Positions 32,096 through 41,586 of a stretch of DNA of 64,000 nucleotides are shown here, one piece after another. The notes under the pieces were generated by a model, which was not told the origin of the DNA, did not search any database, and saw only the letters and a list, made by a program, of their open reading frames with translations. The stretch is taken from assembly GCA_003725585.1 (NCBI GenBank), contig RJMB01000015.1:79308-143307 (forward strand), given 5' to 3'. Each line of letters starts with the position of its first letter. Position 1 is the first letter of the stretch. The position numbers and the translations under genes are program-made. Origin of the DNA: Halostreptopolyspora alba. GTDB taxonomy: Bacteria > Actinomycetota > Actinomycetes > Streptosporangiales > Streptosporangiaceae.

Positions 32096-32929
32096 ATGCG
32101 TGCCGCTGTCCTGGGGTCGCCCATCGAGCATTCGCTCTCGCCCGTCCTGCACACGGCGGCCTACACCGCGTTGGGCCTGGACGACGGCTGGCACTACGAG
32201 CGTTTCGAGTGCGATGAGGGCGGCCTGGCCCGGTTCCTCGAGGGGTGTGACGCCTCGTGGGCCGGGCTGTCGCTGACGATGCCGCTGAAGCGCGTGGCGA
32301 TGGCGTTGTCCGACGAGCTGGCCGAGCCGGTGACGTCGGTGGGTGGCGCCAACACGATCGTCTTCGCCGAGGGGCGCCGGTACGCTTACAACACCGACGT
32401 GGCCGGGATCGTGAGCGCGCTGCGCGAGGTCGGGATCGCGCGGGTGGACTCGGCCGCGGTCGTGGGAGGCGGCGCGACGGCGGCCTCCGCGCTGGAGGCG
32501 CTGCGTGTCCTCGGCGCGACCGAGCCGGGGGCGGTCACCGTCCTGGCGCGCGAGCCGGCACGCGCGGACCCGGTGACCGAGGCGGCCGCCCGCATGGGAC
32601 TGCGCATCGGTGTCGAGCCGCTGCGAGAGATCGGTTCACACCTCGATGTTGACCTGGTCGTGAGCACGGTACCGCGTGGGGCCGCCGACGACTACACCGC
32701 GGAGTTGGTCGCCAGCCGTGCCGCCCTGTTCGATGTCTCCTACGGCCCAAAGCCGAGTGTCCCGGTGGCCGCCGTCGCCGCCGCCGGGCGAAGGGCGGTG
32801 GGGGGCTTTCCCATGTTGCTGCACCAGGCGGGGCGGCAGGTGGAGCTGATGACCGGGGTCGCGCGGGCCCCGATCGAGGCGATGCGCGCGGCGGGGGAGG
32901 CGGAGCTGGCACGGCGCGCCACGACGTAG
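32096..32929 (+). CDS. aroE: Shikimate dehydrogenase (NADP+)
   Basis: 277 residues from ATG 32096; a GTG three bases earlier is possible. Substrate-binding residues are in LGSPIEHSLSPVLH and LSLTMPLKR (with the catalytic Lys). The Asn/Asp part is in GGANTIVF and YNTDVAG. The nucleotide-binding motif is VVGGGATAASAL. The C-terminus has GGFPMLLHQA. It reduces 3-dehydroshikimate in aromatic amino acid synthesis. It follows mltG after 6 bases; no other aro genes are in the window. Confidence 0.93.
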   Translation: MRAAVLGSPIEHSLSPVLHTAAYTALGLDDGWHYERFECDEGGLARFLEGCDASWAGLSLTMPLKRVAMALSDELAEPVTSVGGANTIVFAEGRRYAYNTDVAGIVSALREVGIARVDSAAVVGGGATAASALEALRVLGATEPGAVTVLAREPARADPVTEAAARMGLRIGVEPLREIGSHLDVDLVVSTVPRGAADDYTAELVASRAALFDVSYGPKPSVPVAAVAAAGRRAVGGFPMLLHQAGRQVELMTGVARAPIEAMRAAGEAELARRATT

Positions 32930-33470
32930 GCGCGTTGTTCGACGGGGGGACCGGGCCGGCCGCGGGCACGAACAATAGGGGCCTCCTCGCGCGAAGCGGG
33001 GCACGAACGTGGGTGCCGTGCCGTCCCACTGAGGAAGCCGGGAACAGCGCGATCCCATGTCGTCCCAAGCCGTGCGTGAGTGGCCGGCACCACGGGAATA
33101 CCCTCGGTCGGCGCCGTGTTTGGCGTCGACAGGGGTGGCTTGGCCAAGCTGGTCCGGATCTCCTGCTAAACTCGAGAACGAAATCGGTTCGGCGCGGGAG
33201 CGCCGGCCACGTAAGCGGAGGCAGATCCTCCCACCCGCCGGGGTAGACCCGCGCGGGTTCCGGCAGAACAACGCGGAATGCCCGCGGCGCCGATCACGGT
33301 GTACCGCGGTGCCGATCCGGGCGGAGCCGACCGGTCTCCGCCGCACTCCGCGTATCCGTCGGTGGATCACCCCGCTTGCACCCGCTGGCGGGGTTTTCGC
33401 TTTTGGGCCTGCACGGGACCGGGCAACCCCGAACATACGAGTGATGACGACAATGCTAGGGAGGGGTCCC
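32930..33470. promoter_or_regulatory. Long infC leader with promoter-like and attenuator elements
   Basis: About 540 bases with no gene I can support. TGCTAAACT (about 33164-33172) resembles an extended -10. If used, the transcript would carry a leader of roughly 290 bases. Within it, CCCCGC (33370-33375) pairs with GCGGGG (33388-33393), followed by TTTTCGCTTTT. That is a proper intrinsic terminator, rare in such a GC-rich genome, and it stands about 75 bases before infC. An alternative partner CCCGC at 33381-33385 is also available. This fits transcription attenuation of the ribosomal operon. Confidence 0.6.
33370..33404 (+). terminator. Intrinsic terminator/attenuator in infC leader
   Basis: A six-pair GC stem (33370-33375 with 33388-33393), a 12-base loop and a T-rich tail (33394-33404). 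It lies in the leader rather than after a gene, so it is a candidate regulated attenuator for infC-rpmI-rplT. Confidence 0.6.
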
Positions 33471-34067
33471 ATCAGCGCTGAGCCCCGCATCAACGACCGC
33501 ATTCGGGTTTCCGAGGTCCGTCTCGTCGGCCCCAACGGCGAGCAGGTGGGTATCGTGCCCGTGCAGGACGCGTTGCGTCTGGCACAGGAGGCCGATCTCG
33601 ACCTGGTCGAGGTCGCGCCAACGGCTCGCCCACCGGTCGCCAAGCTGATGGACTACGGCAAGTACAAGTACGAGTCCGCGGTCAAGGCGCGCGAGTCGCG
33701 TAAGAATCAGGCGAACACGATCATCAAGGAGATCAAGCTCCGCCCGAAGATCGATCCGAACGACTACGCGACCAAGAAGGGTCACGTGGAGCGGTTCCTC
33801 AAGGGTGGGGACAAGGTCAAGGTGACGATCATGTTCCGCGGACGCGAGCAGTCCCGGCCGGAGCTGGGCTTCCGGCTGCTGCGCCAGCTTGCCGACGACG
33901 TTAATGAGTTCGGACAGGTCGAGTCCCAGCCCAAGCAGGACGGCCGCAACATGACGATGGTGATCGGTCCGCACAAGCGGCGTTCCGACCAGAAGTCCGA
34001 AGGCCGTGGCAGCGCGGGGAAGGGGCAGCGTCCGCAGCGTGCCGAAGGCGCCGGTCAGGGGAGCTGA
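33471..34067 (+). CDS. infC: Translation initiation factor IF-3, probable AUC start
   Basis: The conserved IF-3 sequence begins [20 protein letters not shown]. The best ribosome-binding site, GGGAGGGG (33459-33466), is placed for initiation at the ATC at 33471 and would lie inside the gene if the in-frame ATGs at 33444 or 33453 were used. IF-3 genes are known to use rare start codons (AUU, AUC) for self-regulation, so I take ATC, giving 198 residues. Both domains are complete ([35 protein letters not shown]). A Gly/Arg/Gln tail of about 20 residues follows. IF-3 prevents premature subunit joining and checks initiator tRNA. Confidence 0.93.
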   Translation: MSAEPRINDRIRVSEVRLVGPNGEQVGIVPVQDALRLAQEADLDLVEVAPTARPPVAKLMDYGKYKYESAVKARESRKNQANTIIKEIKLRPKIDPNDYATKKGHVERFLKGGDKVKVTIMFRGREQSRPELGFRLLRQLADDVNEFGQVESQPKQDGRNMTMVIGPHKRRSDQKSEGRGSAGKGQRPQRAEGAGQGS

Positions 34068-34093
34068 ACCCGGCCCACCCGACGGTCGCGGTC

Positions 34094-34116
34094 CGGCCGC
34101 CGCGTGTCGGCGGCCG
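34094..34116. terminator. Hairpin after infC
   Basis: Perfect 9-base-pair stem CGGCCGCCG/CGGCGGCCG with a 5-base loop, 27 bases after the infC stop. It may be a partial terminator or an RNA-processing site inside the infC-rpmI-rplT operon. Confidence 0.5.
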
Positions 34117-34224
34117 CGCCTTCCGGATGACCAGCGGGAGCGTACACGGTACCGGAGCCTGGGCGACGGTTGTCGCGGCCCCGTGAGTTCTGGGGGCCGG
34201 ACGGTCCCAGGGAAGACATGTGCC

Positions 34225-34284
34225 GATCGCCCGACGTGAGCGGGCGATCAACGAGATCGCGCCACCGTGTCGGACGGTGGCGCG
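34225..34284 (+). promoter_or_regulatory. Twin stem-loops in the rpmI leader (candidate ribosomal-protein leader)
   Basis: Two perfect stem-loops stand side by side: 34225-34233 with 34241-34249 (9 pairs, loop ACGTGAG) and 34258-34267 with 34275-34284 (10 pairs, loop TGTCGGA). Both loops are 7 bases. The second ends 27 bases before the rpmI ATG, leaving room for the ribosome-binding site. In other bacteria L20 represses this operon by binding structured RNA upstream of rpmI, so these hairpins may play the same role; that is inference. Confidence 0.5.
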
Positions 34285-34311
34285 CCGAATGAGTAGGAGA
34301 GGACGGCGACG

Positions 34312-34503
34312 ATGCCGAAGAACAAGACGCACAGCGGAGCGCGCAAGCGTTTCCGCATGACTGGCTCCGGCAAGATCATGCGCCGCCGCGCCAACAAGAA
34401 CCACCTGCTGGAGCACAAGGAGAGCAAGCGCAAGCGCCGCCTCAGCAAGGAGGTGGAGATGGCGCGCCCCGACGCCAACAAGCTCAAGACGCTGCTCCGC
34501 TGA
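34312..34503 (+). CDS. rpmI: 50S ribosomal protein L35
   Basis: 63 residues, the normal length, starting [21 protein letters not shown] and highly basic throughout ([24 protein letters not shown]), ending in KLKTLLR. GGAGAGGA precedes the ATG. Part of the conserved infC-rpmI-rplT operon; the gap of 196 bases to rplT is longer than usual. Confidence 0.97.
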   Translation: MPKNKTHSGARKRFRMTGSGKIMRRRANKNHLLEHKESKRKRRLSKEVEMARPDANKLKTLLR

Positions 34504-34699
34504 GCGGTTCGTCGGCACGGCGCGCGGTCGCCGTCCACACTGATGGAGTTCCGCCGGGTCGAGACCGTTCCACAGGTGCCGCGCACCGGGGCGGGCGTCA
34601 ACGCGGCGGACGGGAATGTCCGAACGGCCCCCGGGTGTGCCGGACCAGGCCGACCGGTAGCGCGATGACCGCCTACCAGCAACCTACGAGGGAGTCACA

Positions 34700-35083
34700 G
34701 TGGCACGCGTGAAGCGGGCTCTCAACGCCAAGAAGAAGCGCCGGGTCGTTCTCGAGAGCGCCAGCGGCTACCGCGGCCAGCGGTCGCGCCTGTACCGCAA
34801 GGCCAAGGAGCAGATGCTCCACTCGATGACCTACTCCTACCGGGACCGCAAGGACCGGAAGGGGCAGTTCCGCCGGCTGTGGATCCAGCGCATCAACGCC
34901 GGCGCCCGTGCCAACGGGCTCACCTACAATCGGTTCATGCAGGGCCTGAAGGCCGCGGAGGTCGACGTCGACCGTCGTATGCTGGCCGAGCTCGCGGTCA
35001 ATGACGAGGCCGCGTTCTCCGCGCTGGTCGAGACCGCCAAGCAGGCACTGCCCGCCACCGCCACCACGCAGACGCCGGCCTGA
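34700..35083 (+). CDS. rplT: 50S ribosomal protein L20
   Basis: 127 residues from GTG 34700 with GGGAG upstream. The family sequence [26 protein letters not shown] and the C-terminal globular part [23 protein letters not shown] are complete. L20 is required for early 50S assembly and in several bacteria represses its own operon by binding leader RNA. An SpoU-type methyltransferase gene follows after 25 bases. Confidence 0.97.
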   Translation: MARVKRALNAKKKRRVVLESASGYRGQRSRLYRKAKEQMLHSMTYSYRDRKDRKGQFRRLWIQRINAGARANGLTYNRFMQGLKAAEVDVDRRMLAELAVNDEAAFSALVETAKQALPATATTQTPA

Positions 35084-35108
35084 CGACACGGGTCGGAGCG
35101 AGAGCGCG

Positions 35109-35936
35109 ATGGCGGGCCACGAGTTCACCGGCGTTCGATCCCCCCGCGTCAAGAGGGCTCGTCGGCTCGCCAAGCGCGCGTTCCGGCAACGTGAGAGGCG
35201 CTTCCTCGCCGAAGGACCCCAGGCCGTTCGGGAAGCGCTGGCCGCGCCCGGCGTGGTGCACGAGGTGTATGTCACCGCCGAGGGCACACAGCGCCACGCT
35301 GGGATCGTCGAGGCGGCGACGTCCTCCGGCGTCCCGGTCCATCGCGTCACCACGGATGTGATGTCCGAGGTCGCGCAGACGGTGACCCCGCAGGGGATGC
35401 TCGCCGTCTGCGACTTCGTGGACGTCCCCCTGTCCGGGGTCACCCGTTCCCGCTTGGTGGTCGTGCTCTCCCACGTCCGTGACCCGGGAAACGCTGGCAC
35501 CGTGGTGCGCACCGCTGACGCGGCCGGTGCCGACGCCGTCGTCTTCACCGACGCCTCGGTTGACCCCTACAACGGCAAGTGTGTGCGGGCCTCGGCGGGG
35601 AGCTTGTTCCATCTGCCGGTGGTCGTTGGCGTTCCGGTCACCGAGGCGATCGCCCAGTTGCGCGCCGCGGGGGTGAGTGTCCTGGCCGCCGACGGCACCG
35701 GTGAACGCGACCTGGACTCGGCCGCCCACGCCGGGACGCTGGACCGTCCCGTGGCCTGGGTGTTCGGCAACGAGGCGTGGGGAATTCCCGAGGACGTGGT
35801 CGCCGCGACCGACGGCGTCGTCCGGGTCCCCATCTACGGCGCCGCCGAGAGCCTCAACCTCGCCACGGCCGCCGCCGTGTGCCTGTACACCACGGCCCGC
35901 CAGCAGCGAACCGCCCCGGACGCGGGGCGGGGATGA
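35109..35936 (+). CDS. TrmH/SpoU-family RNA 2'-O-methyltransferase
   Basis: 275 residues from ATG 35109. An N-terminal substrate-binding domain (KRARRLAKRAFRQRERRFLAEGPQAVREAL) is followed by the SPOUT knot: motif 1 HVRDPGNAGTVVRTADAAG, motif 2 WVFGNEAWGIP and motif 3 VRVPIYGAAESLNLATAAAVCLY, all well kept. These enzymes methylate the 2'-OH of a ribose in 23S rRNA or tRNA using SAM. The exact target is unknown. It is probably co-transcribed with rplT, a common actinobacterial arrangement. Confidence 0.92.
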   Translation: MAGHEFTGVRSPRVKRARRLAKRAFRQRERRFLAEGPQAVREALAAPGVVHEVYVTAEGTQRHAGIVEAATSSGVPVHRVTTDVMSEVAQTVTPQGMLAVCDFVDVPLSGVTRSRLVVVLSHVRDPGNAGTVVRTADAAGADAVVFTDASVDPYNGKCVRASAGSLFHLPVVVGVPVTEAIAQLRAAGVSVLAADGTGERDLDSAAHAGTLDRPVAWVFGNEAWGIPEDVVAATDGVVRVPIYGAAESLNLATAAAVCLYTTARQQRTAPDAGRG

Positions 35937-36424
35937 GTGGGCCGCCCCTTGAGGGCGCGGTGTCTGCGTACCGCCCGAAATGTCCTTTCGGTGGGCCATC
36001 ACGACCCGCCTGGGCCGTTATGCGGGAAAGGCGTAACAACCCGCAACTCGGGTGAGAACGCTGCGTGTGCCCTTCGTTCCTGGTCAGCATGGGACCAACT
36101 ACGGAGTGTGGCGATAGTTTCGGGAGTCGCGGCGTCCCTGGGGGTTGCCCGCCTACCCTCGGTTGCCGATACGCTCGAAGCCCTTAGCCGCGGACCGTCG
36201 TACTGGTCATGACGGTCATGCATAACAGGGATCCCGTTACGGCATGCGTGGCGTAGCGAGAGTGGGCATCGGGTAGTGACCATCAGTGGCATCGCGGGCA
36301 CGGAACGGCGAGCCACGTGAATGACAAACGATGAACGGCACGACGGTACGGCGCCGTACTCGGGAGGGGTGCGCGTCGCGTTCCAGCGGCGCCGGACGGT
36401 CACATAGGGCGTGGGGAGGCGGTC
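35937..36424. other. Intergenic region before the PAS histidine kinase
   Basis: About 490 bases without a supported gene. A weak stem around 35953-35976 (GGGCGCGGT with ACCGCCC) may terminate the rplT operon. Further on, the direct repeat GGTCATG-AC-GGTCATG (36205-36220) could be a regulator site for the kinase gene. No clear -35/-10 pair stands out. Confidence 0.4.
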
Positions 36425-37516
36425 GTGGGTAGCGACCAGTCGACGGCGAGTCGAGCGGAGAGCGAGAGCGCCGTGGGGGAGGAACCGACGCTTTCCGCTG
36501 AGGACGTGCCAGACGGTGTACTCGTCGCCGACCGGAACGGCAAGGTGATCACTTTCAACAGACTGGCCCGGCGGCTCACCCGCATCCCCGGCGAGGCAGC
36601 CCTGGGACGCGACTTTCGCGACGTGCTGCCGCTCAACGACGCCGAGGGCCGCGACTGGTGGAAGTGCAGCGATCCCTACGGCGGGTTGCGGACCCGTACC
36701 CGCCAGCCCGAACGGACCCTGTTCCTCGCCGACGGCCGCGAGGTCCTGATGGCCGCGCGCTACGTTCGCGACGCCCCCTGCGGTGAGATCAGCCGGCTCG
36801 TCGTGACCCTGCGCGACGCGTCGTACCGCGCACGCGGCGAACGCAACCGCGCCGAGATCGTATCCACGGTCGCGCACGAGCTCAGATCCCCTCTGACCAG
36901 CGTCAAGGGCTTCACCGCCACTCTGCTGGCGAAGTGGGACCGCCTCACCGAGAAACAGAAGACCTTCATGTTGGAGACGGTCAACGCCGACGCCGATCGC
37001 GTCACGCGGTTGGTCACGGAGCTTCTCGACGTCTCCCGCATCGAGTCCGGCCGACTGGAGCTGCGCCGTCAGGTCGTCGACCTGCCCGAATGCGCCCGTA
37101 GGGTTATCGCGGGCCGGGTCGCGGCGGGCGAGGCCGAGGACCGTTTCCGCCTGGAGGTGAATACCGCGCTGCCCGAGATGTGGCTCGACCCCGACAAGGT
37201 CGAGCAGATCATGGCCAACCTGGTGGAAAACGCGGTACGGCACGGCGCTGGTACTGTCACTATTGTGATCGAGCCCCACGAGGGAGGAGCAGCGGTGTCG
37301 GTGCGCGACGAAGGCAAGGGCGTAGCGCCCGAGGCCATCCCGCGCGTTTTCCGTCAGTTCTGGCGCAGCAAGCGGCGAGGCGGCACCGGCCTGGGCCTGT
37401 TCATCGTCAAGGGTCTGATCGAGGCCCACGGCGGCGCGATCGACGTTGGCCGTGCGCCCTGCGGCGGCGCGGAATTTCGATTTACCGTGCCCGCCGGTAC
37501 CCCCGAGTTCGCCTGA
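36425..37516 (+). CDS. Cytoplasmic PAS-domain sensor histidine kinase (orphan)
   Basis: 363 residues from GTG 36425, with GGGGAGG 5 bases upstream. A PAS domain covers about residues 25-135. The HisKA domain carries the phospho-acceptor His151 in VAHELRSPLTSVKG. The ATPase domain has the N box (MANLVENAVRHG), G1 (DEGKGVAPEAIPRVF) and G2 (GGTGLGLFIVKGL). There is no membrane segment, so it senses an internal signal. No response-regulator gene is adjacent. It lies between the rplT operon and pheST, a position I have no explanation for. Confidence 0.92.
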   Translation: MGSDQSTASRAESESAVGEEPTLSAEDVPDGVLVADRNGKVITFNRLARRLTRIPGEAALGRDFRDVLPLNDAEGRDWWKCSDPYGGLRTRTRQPERTLFLADGREVLMAARYVRDAPCGEISRLVVTLRDASYRARGERNRAEIVSTVAHELRSPLTSVKGFTATLLAKWDRLTEKQKTFMLETVNADADRVTRLVTELLDVSRIESGRLELRRQVVDLPECARRVIAGRVAAGEAEDRFRLEVNTALPEMWLDPDKVEQIMANLVENAVRHGAGTVTIVIEPHEGGAAVSVRDEGKGVAPEAIPRVFRQFWRSKRRGGTGLGLFIVKGLIEAHGGAIDVGRAPCGGAEFRFTVPAGTPEFA

Positions 37517-37641
37517 GCGGATTCGAGAGGGACGGCGGGCGGGCCTGTTCACGCTTTCCTGTCGGCCAGAGTCCGCCGCGTGAGTGGCGGACCGTGACGG
37601 CCGCTCCGCCATGATGGGCGGCAGCGGCGAGGCAACCAATC

Positions 37642-38760
37642 ATGTCTGCACCCAACGATTCCTACGACCCGGTAGAGGTGACCCCCCTGCATCCGGACGA
37701 GGTGGCCCGGATGCGCGACGAGGCGCTGGCCGCTATCGCGGCCGCCAGCTCCCTCGAGGAGCTCAAGGAGGTCCGAATCGCGTACGCCGGAGACCGCTCC
37801 CCGTTGGCGCTGGCCAACCGGGAGATCGGCTCTCTGCCCCCCTCGGCCAGGGCCGAGGCTGGCCAGCGGGTCGGCGGTGCCCGGCGCGAGATCTCCGAGG
37901 CGCTCAAGGAGCGCGGCGCGGTGCTCGAGGAGGAGCGCGACAACCGTGTCCTCGTCGAGGAGGCCGTCGACGTGACGCTGGGGTGGGACCGGCGTCCGCG
38001 CGGGGCGCGGCACCCACTGACCACCATCGCCGAACGCATGACCGACATCTTCGTCAACATGGGCTTCGAGGTGGCCGAGGGGCCCGAGGTCGAGGCCGAG
38101 TGGTACAACTTCGACGCCCTGAACTTCCTGCCGGACCATCCCGCGCGCACGATGCAGGACACCTTCTTCGTCGAGGCGCCCTCCGGGGGTGAGTCCGGGC
38201 TGGTGCTACGTACCCACACCTCGCCGGTGCAGGTGCGCGCGCTGCTCGACCGGCCGCTCCCGGTCTACGTGGTGGCACCCGGAAAGACGTTCCGCACCGA
38301 CGAGCTCGACGCCACCCATACCCCGGTGTTCCACCAGCTGGAGGGGATGGTGGTGGACGAGAACATCACCATGGCCCACCTGCGCGGTGCGATTGACGCG
38401 TTCGTGCACTCGATGTTCGGTGCCGGCCTGCGTACCCGCTTCCGGCCGTACTACTTCCCGTTCACCGAGCCCTCGGGCGAGGTCGACCTGGAGTGCTTCG
38501 TCTGCCGCGGCGAGTCGGTGGGCAACCCCGACGCGCCGTGCCGCACGTGCGGGTCCGAGGGGTGGATCGAGCTGGGCGGGTGCGGCATGATCAACCCGCG
38601 GGTCCTCGTGGCCGCCGGGGTCGACACCGAGCGCTACAGCGGGTGGGCGTTCGGGATCGGAGTCGAACGAACCCTGATGTTCGCGCACGGAGTGCGCGAC
38701 ATGCGCGACATGGTCGAGGGCGATGTCCGGTTCGCCTCGGCGTTCGGGATGGAGGTCTGA
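37642..38760 (+). CDS. pheS: Phenylalanyl-tRNA synthetase alpha subunit
   Basis: 372 residues. An N-terminal coiled coil that contacts tRNA (about residues 20-110) precedes the class II catalytic core: [28 protein letters not shown], motif 2 region [13 protein letters not shown] and [19 protein letters not shown], and motif 3 [24 protein letters not shown] Cys cluster ([20 protein letters not shown], four Cys) could bind zinc. Its TGA overlaps the ATG of pheT by one base, so the two subunits are coupled. Confidence 0.97.
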   Translation: MSAPNDSYDPVEVTPLHPDEVARMRDEALAAIAAASSLEELKEVRIAYAGDRSPLALANREIGSLPPSARAEAGQRVGGARREISEALKERGAVLEEERDNRVLVEEAVDVTLGWDRRPRGARHPLTTIAERMTDIFVNMGFEVAEGPEVEAEWYNFDALNFLPDHPARTMQDTFFVEAPSGGESGLVLRTHTSPVQVRALLDRPLPVYVVAPGKTFRTDELDATHTPVFHQLEGMVVDENITMAHLRGAIDAFVHSMFGAGLRTRFRPYYFPFTEPSGEVDLECFVCRGESVGNPDAPCRTCGSEGWIELGGCGMINPRVLVAAGVDTERYSGWAFGIGVERTLMFAHGVRDMRDMVEGDVRFASAFGMEV

Positions 38761-41270
38761 TGCGTGTCCCTGTCTCCTGGCTCCGGGAGTACGTCGACCT
38801 GCCGGCCGAACTGACGGCCCGCGACCTCGCCGCGGGGCTGATCAGCGTGGGGCTCGAGGTGGAGACCGTCGACGAGATCGGCGCCGACATCACCGGCCCC
38901 ATCGTGCTCGGGCGGGTGCGCGAGATCGAGGAGCTGACCGGGTTCAAGAAGCCCATCCGGTACTGCCGGGTCGACGTCGGAGCGGCCAACGGCACCGGAG
39001 AGCCCCAGGGCATCGTGTGCGGCGCGCGGAACTTCTCCGAGGGGGACCCGGTCGTCGTGGCGCTTCCCGGCGCCACACTCCCGGGTGGTTTCGCGATCAG
39101 TGCCCGCACGACCTATGGGCGGGTCTCCGAGGGCATGATCTGCTCGGCCACCGAGCTGGGTCTGTGGGAGGACCACACGGGCATCGTCGTGCTCCCCGAG
39201 GGCCTCGGGGAACCCGGGGCCGACATCCACGACCTGCTTGGCCTGCGCGAGGACGTCCTGGACATCGCGGTCACCCCGGATCGCGGCTACACCCTGTCCA
39301 TCCGTGGTGTGGCTCGGGAGGCCGCGGCGACCTACGGTGTGTCGTTCCACGATCCGGCCGATGTGCCCGTCAGCGGCACTGCGGAGGGTGGCTACCCGGC
39401 GACCGTGGCCGACCCGGCGATCTGCTCCCGCTACGTGCTGCGGGGGGTCACCGGCTTCGATCCCGACGCTGAGTCCCCGCTGTGGATGAAGCGGCGCCTG
39501 GCCCAAACGGGGGTTCGCCCCATCTCGCTCGCGGTCGACGTCACGAACTACGTGCTGATGGAGCTCGGTCAGCCGCTGCACGCCTGGGACCGCGACAAGC
39601 TCCGCGGTCCGATCGAGGTCCGGCTGGCCCACAGCGGTGAGCAGCTGGAGACGCTCGACCACGTCAAGCGTTCCCTCGACCCCGACGACATCCTGATCAC
39701 CGACGAGTCCGGCCCGATCAACATCGCCGGCGTCATGGGCGGCGCGACGACCGAGATCGACCCGACCTCCACCAATGTGATCATCGAGGCCGCGCACTTC
39801 AGCGAGACTCATATCGCGCGCGCGTCCCGCCGTCACCAGCTCTCCTCGGAGTCCTCGCGGCGGTTCGAACGCGGCGTCGACTCCGAGCTGCAGCTCGCTG
39901 CGGCCACGCGGGCGGTGAACCTGCTCGCCGAGTTCGGCGGCGCCGGCGTTGAGGAGGGCTACACCCACATCGACCTCAGCGTGGCCCGCGAGCCCATCAC
40001 GATCGACGAGCGGTTGCCGGCCCGCGTGTCCGGTGTGGACTACCCGGCGGGGACCACCGTACGTCGGCTGCGTGAGGTGGGGTGCGCGGTGGAGGAGGCC
40101 GGCCAGACGCTGTGGGTCACTCCGCCGTCGTGGCGCCCCGACATCACCGACCCGAACGACCTCGCCGAGGAGGTCATCCGGCTTGAGGGGTACGGCGAGA
40201 TCCCCTCGATCCCGCCACGAGCGCCCGCGGGCCGCGGCCTCACGAGCGGCCAGCGGATCCGGCGGGCCGTCGGACGGGGGCTCGCCGGGGCGGGCTTCAT
40301 CGAGACCCTCAGCTACCCGTTCGTGGGAGAGGGGCACTTCGACGGTCTGCGGTTGGGGCCGGACGACGAGCGGCGCAGGGCGGTGCGGCTGACCAATCCG
40401 CTCAACGATGACGAGCCGCTGCTGCGTACCACCCTGCTTCCCGGGCTGTTGCGAACGCTCGTCCGCAACGTGGGTCGCGGCTTCAACGATGTCGCCCTCT
40501 TCGAGATCGGTCTGGTCTACCTGCCCAAGGAGGGCGCCCCCGAGTACGCCCCCATGCCGCCGGTGGACCGTGGCCCCACCCCGGAGGAGCGGGCGAACCT
40601 CGAGGAGGCCCTGCCGGAGCAGCCGCGCCGCGTCGCGGCGGTCCTGGCCGGAAACCGGGAGCTCTCGGGCTGGTGGGGCAAGGGGCGTCAGGCCACGTGG
40701 GCGGACGCGATCGAGGCGGCGCGTGAGGTGGGGCGCGCGGCCGGGGCCGAGTTGCGCCCCCGGCCGGCCGATGACTCCCCGTGGCACCCGGGACGCTGCG
40801 CGGCGCTGTATGTTGTCAACAACAGTGATGGTGGGTCAGGGGCCGGAACCCTCGTGGGGCACGCGGGCGAGCTCCATCCGCGTGTCATCGGTTCCTACGG
40901 GCTTCCGGCCCGCACTGTGGCCATGGAGGTCGAACTCGACGTGATCGAGGCGGCACGAACCACCGTCCGCGCGCCCGAGATCTCCGGTTACCCGGTGGCG
41001 GCCCAGGACGTCGCTCTTGTTGTTGACAACTCGGTTCTCGCGGCCGACGTCGAGGAGGCGCTGCGTTCAGGCGCCGGTGACCTGCTGGAAAGCGTTCGGC
41101 TGTTCGATGTCTACACCGGTGAGCAGGTGGGTGAGGGCCGCAAGTCACTGGCCTACAACCTGCGTTTCCGGGCCGGTGACCGCACTCTCACGGCCGAGGA
41201 GACCACGGTCGCGCGTGACGCCGCGGTCGCGGCCGCGGCCAGTCGGACGGGCGCGGTCCTGCGCGGCTAG
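38760..41270 (+). CDS. pheT: Phenylalanyl-tRNA synthetase beta subunit
   Basis: 836 residues starting [15 protein letters not shown]. The order is a tRNA-binding EMAP-like domain near 40-150 ([23 protein letters not shown]), the B3/B4 editing domain ([22 protein letters not shown]), B5, the catalytic-like core and the C-terminal ferredoxin-fold anticodon-binding domain ([16 protein letters not shown]). It forms the alpha2-beta2 enzyme with PheS and hydrolyses mischarged Tyr-tRNA-Phe. A very strong hairpin follows the stop codon. Confidence 0.97.
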   Translation: MRVPVSWLREYVDLPAELTARDLAAGLISVGLEVETVDEIGADITGPIVLGRVREIEELTGFKKPIRYCRVDVGAANGTGEPQGIVCGARNFSEGDPVVVALPGATLPGGFAISARTTYGRVSEGMICSATELGLWEDHTGIVVLPEGLGEPGADIHDLLGLREDVLDIAVTPDRGYTLSIRGVAREAAATYGVSFHDPADVPVSGTAEGGYPATVADPAICSRYVLRGVTGFDPDAESPLWMKRRLAQTGVRPISLAVDVTNYVLMELGQPLHAWDRDKLRGPIEVRLAHSGEQLETLDHVKRSLDPDDILITDESGPINIAGVMGGATTEIDPTSTNVIIEAAHFSETHIARASRRHQLSSESSRRFERGVDSELQLAAATRAVNLLAEFGGAGVEEGYTHIDLSVAREPITIDERLPARVSGVDYPAGTTVRRLREVGCAVEEAGQTLWVTPPSWRPDITDPNDLAEEVIRLEGYGEIPSIPPRAPAGRGLTSGQRIRRAVGRGLAGAGFIETLSYPFVGEGHFDGLRLGPDDERRRAVRLTNPLNDDEPLLRTTLLPGLLRTLVRNVGRGFNDVALFEIGLVYLPKEGAPEYAPMPPVDRGPTPEERANLEEALPEQPRRVAAVLAGNRELSGWWGKGRQATWADAIEAAREVGRAAGAELRPRPADDSPWHPGRCAALYVVNNSDGGSGAGTLVGHAGELHPRVIGSYGLPARTVAMEVELDVIEAARTTVRAPEISGYPVAAQDVALVVDNSVLAADVEEALRSGAGDLLESVRLFDVYTGEQVGEGRKSLAYNLRFRAGDRTLTAEETTVARDAAVAAAASRTGAVLRG

Positions 41271-41290
41271 TACACGGGGCCACGCCCCGC

Positions 41291-41336
41291 CGCGGCCCCC
41301 GTTCCACCGCCCGCTGGCCGTGGAACGGGGGCCGTG
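41291..41336. terminator. Strong terminator hairpin after pheT
   Basis: A 15-base-pair perfect stem (41293-41307 with 41320-41334), extended by a G-T and a C-G pair to 41291/41336, with a 12-base loop, 20 bases after the pheT stop. No T-tract. It should isolate pheST from the catabolic genes downstream. Confidence 0.75.
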
Positions 41337-41586
41337 CGCCGCCGAGGTTTCTTCACCTGTCTTCCCTGCTGAGGCCGGGTTTGAGCGAGGTGTTTCGGTG
41401 GTAGTGTGCATGTTCGGCGCAGAACCGGGCAGGATTTATTGTTTTCCCTCTTGAAGCCGGGGCTGCCGGGAACTTAGCCTGCAATTACCTGCCGCGAACA
41501 CGGGCTCCAGAAGCCTTCGCGGAACAGCTGTTTCCTTCTGCGTTTTCTCGTTGCGTTTTCACGCACCTTTGGCTCGGAGGTCGCCT
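41337..41586. other. AT-richer upstream region of the aminotransferase gene
   Basis: The rest of the 316-base pheT-aminotransferase gap is noticeably rich in T and in TTT runs (for example near 41434-41448 and 41531-41565) compared with its surroundings. No terminator or operator stands out. I did not find the MarR-type inverted repeat of 43008-43026 here. Confidence 0.4.
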
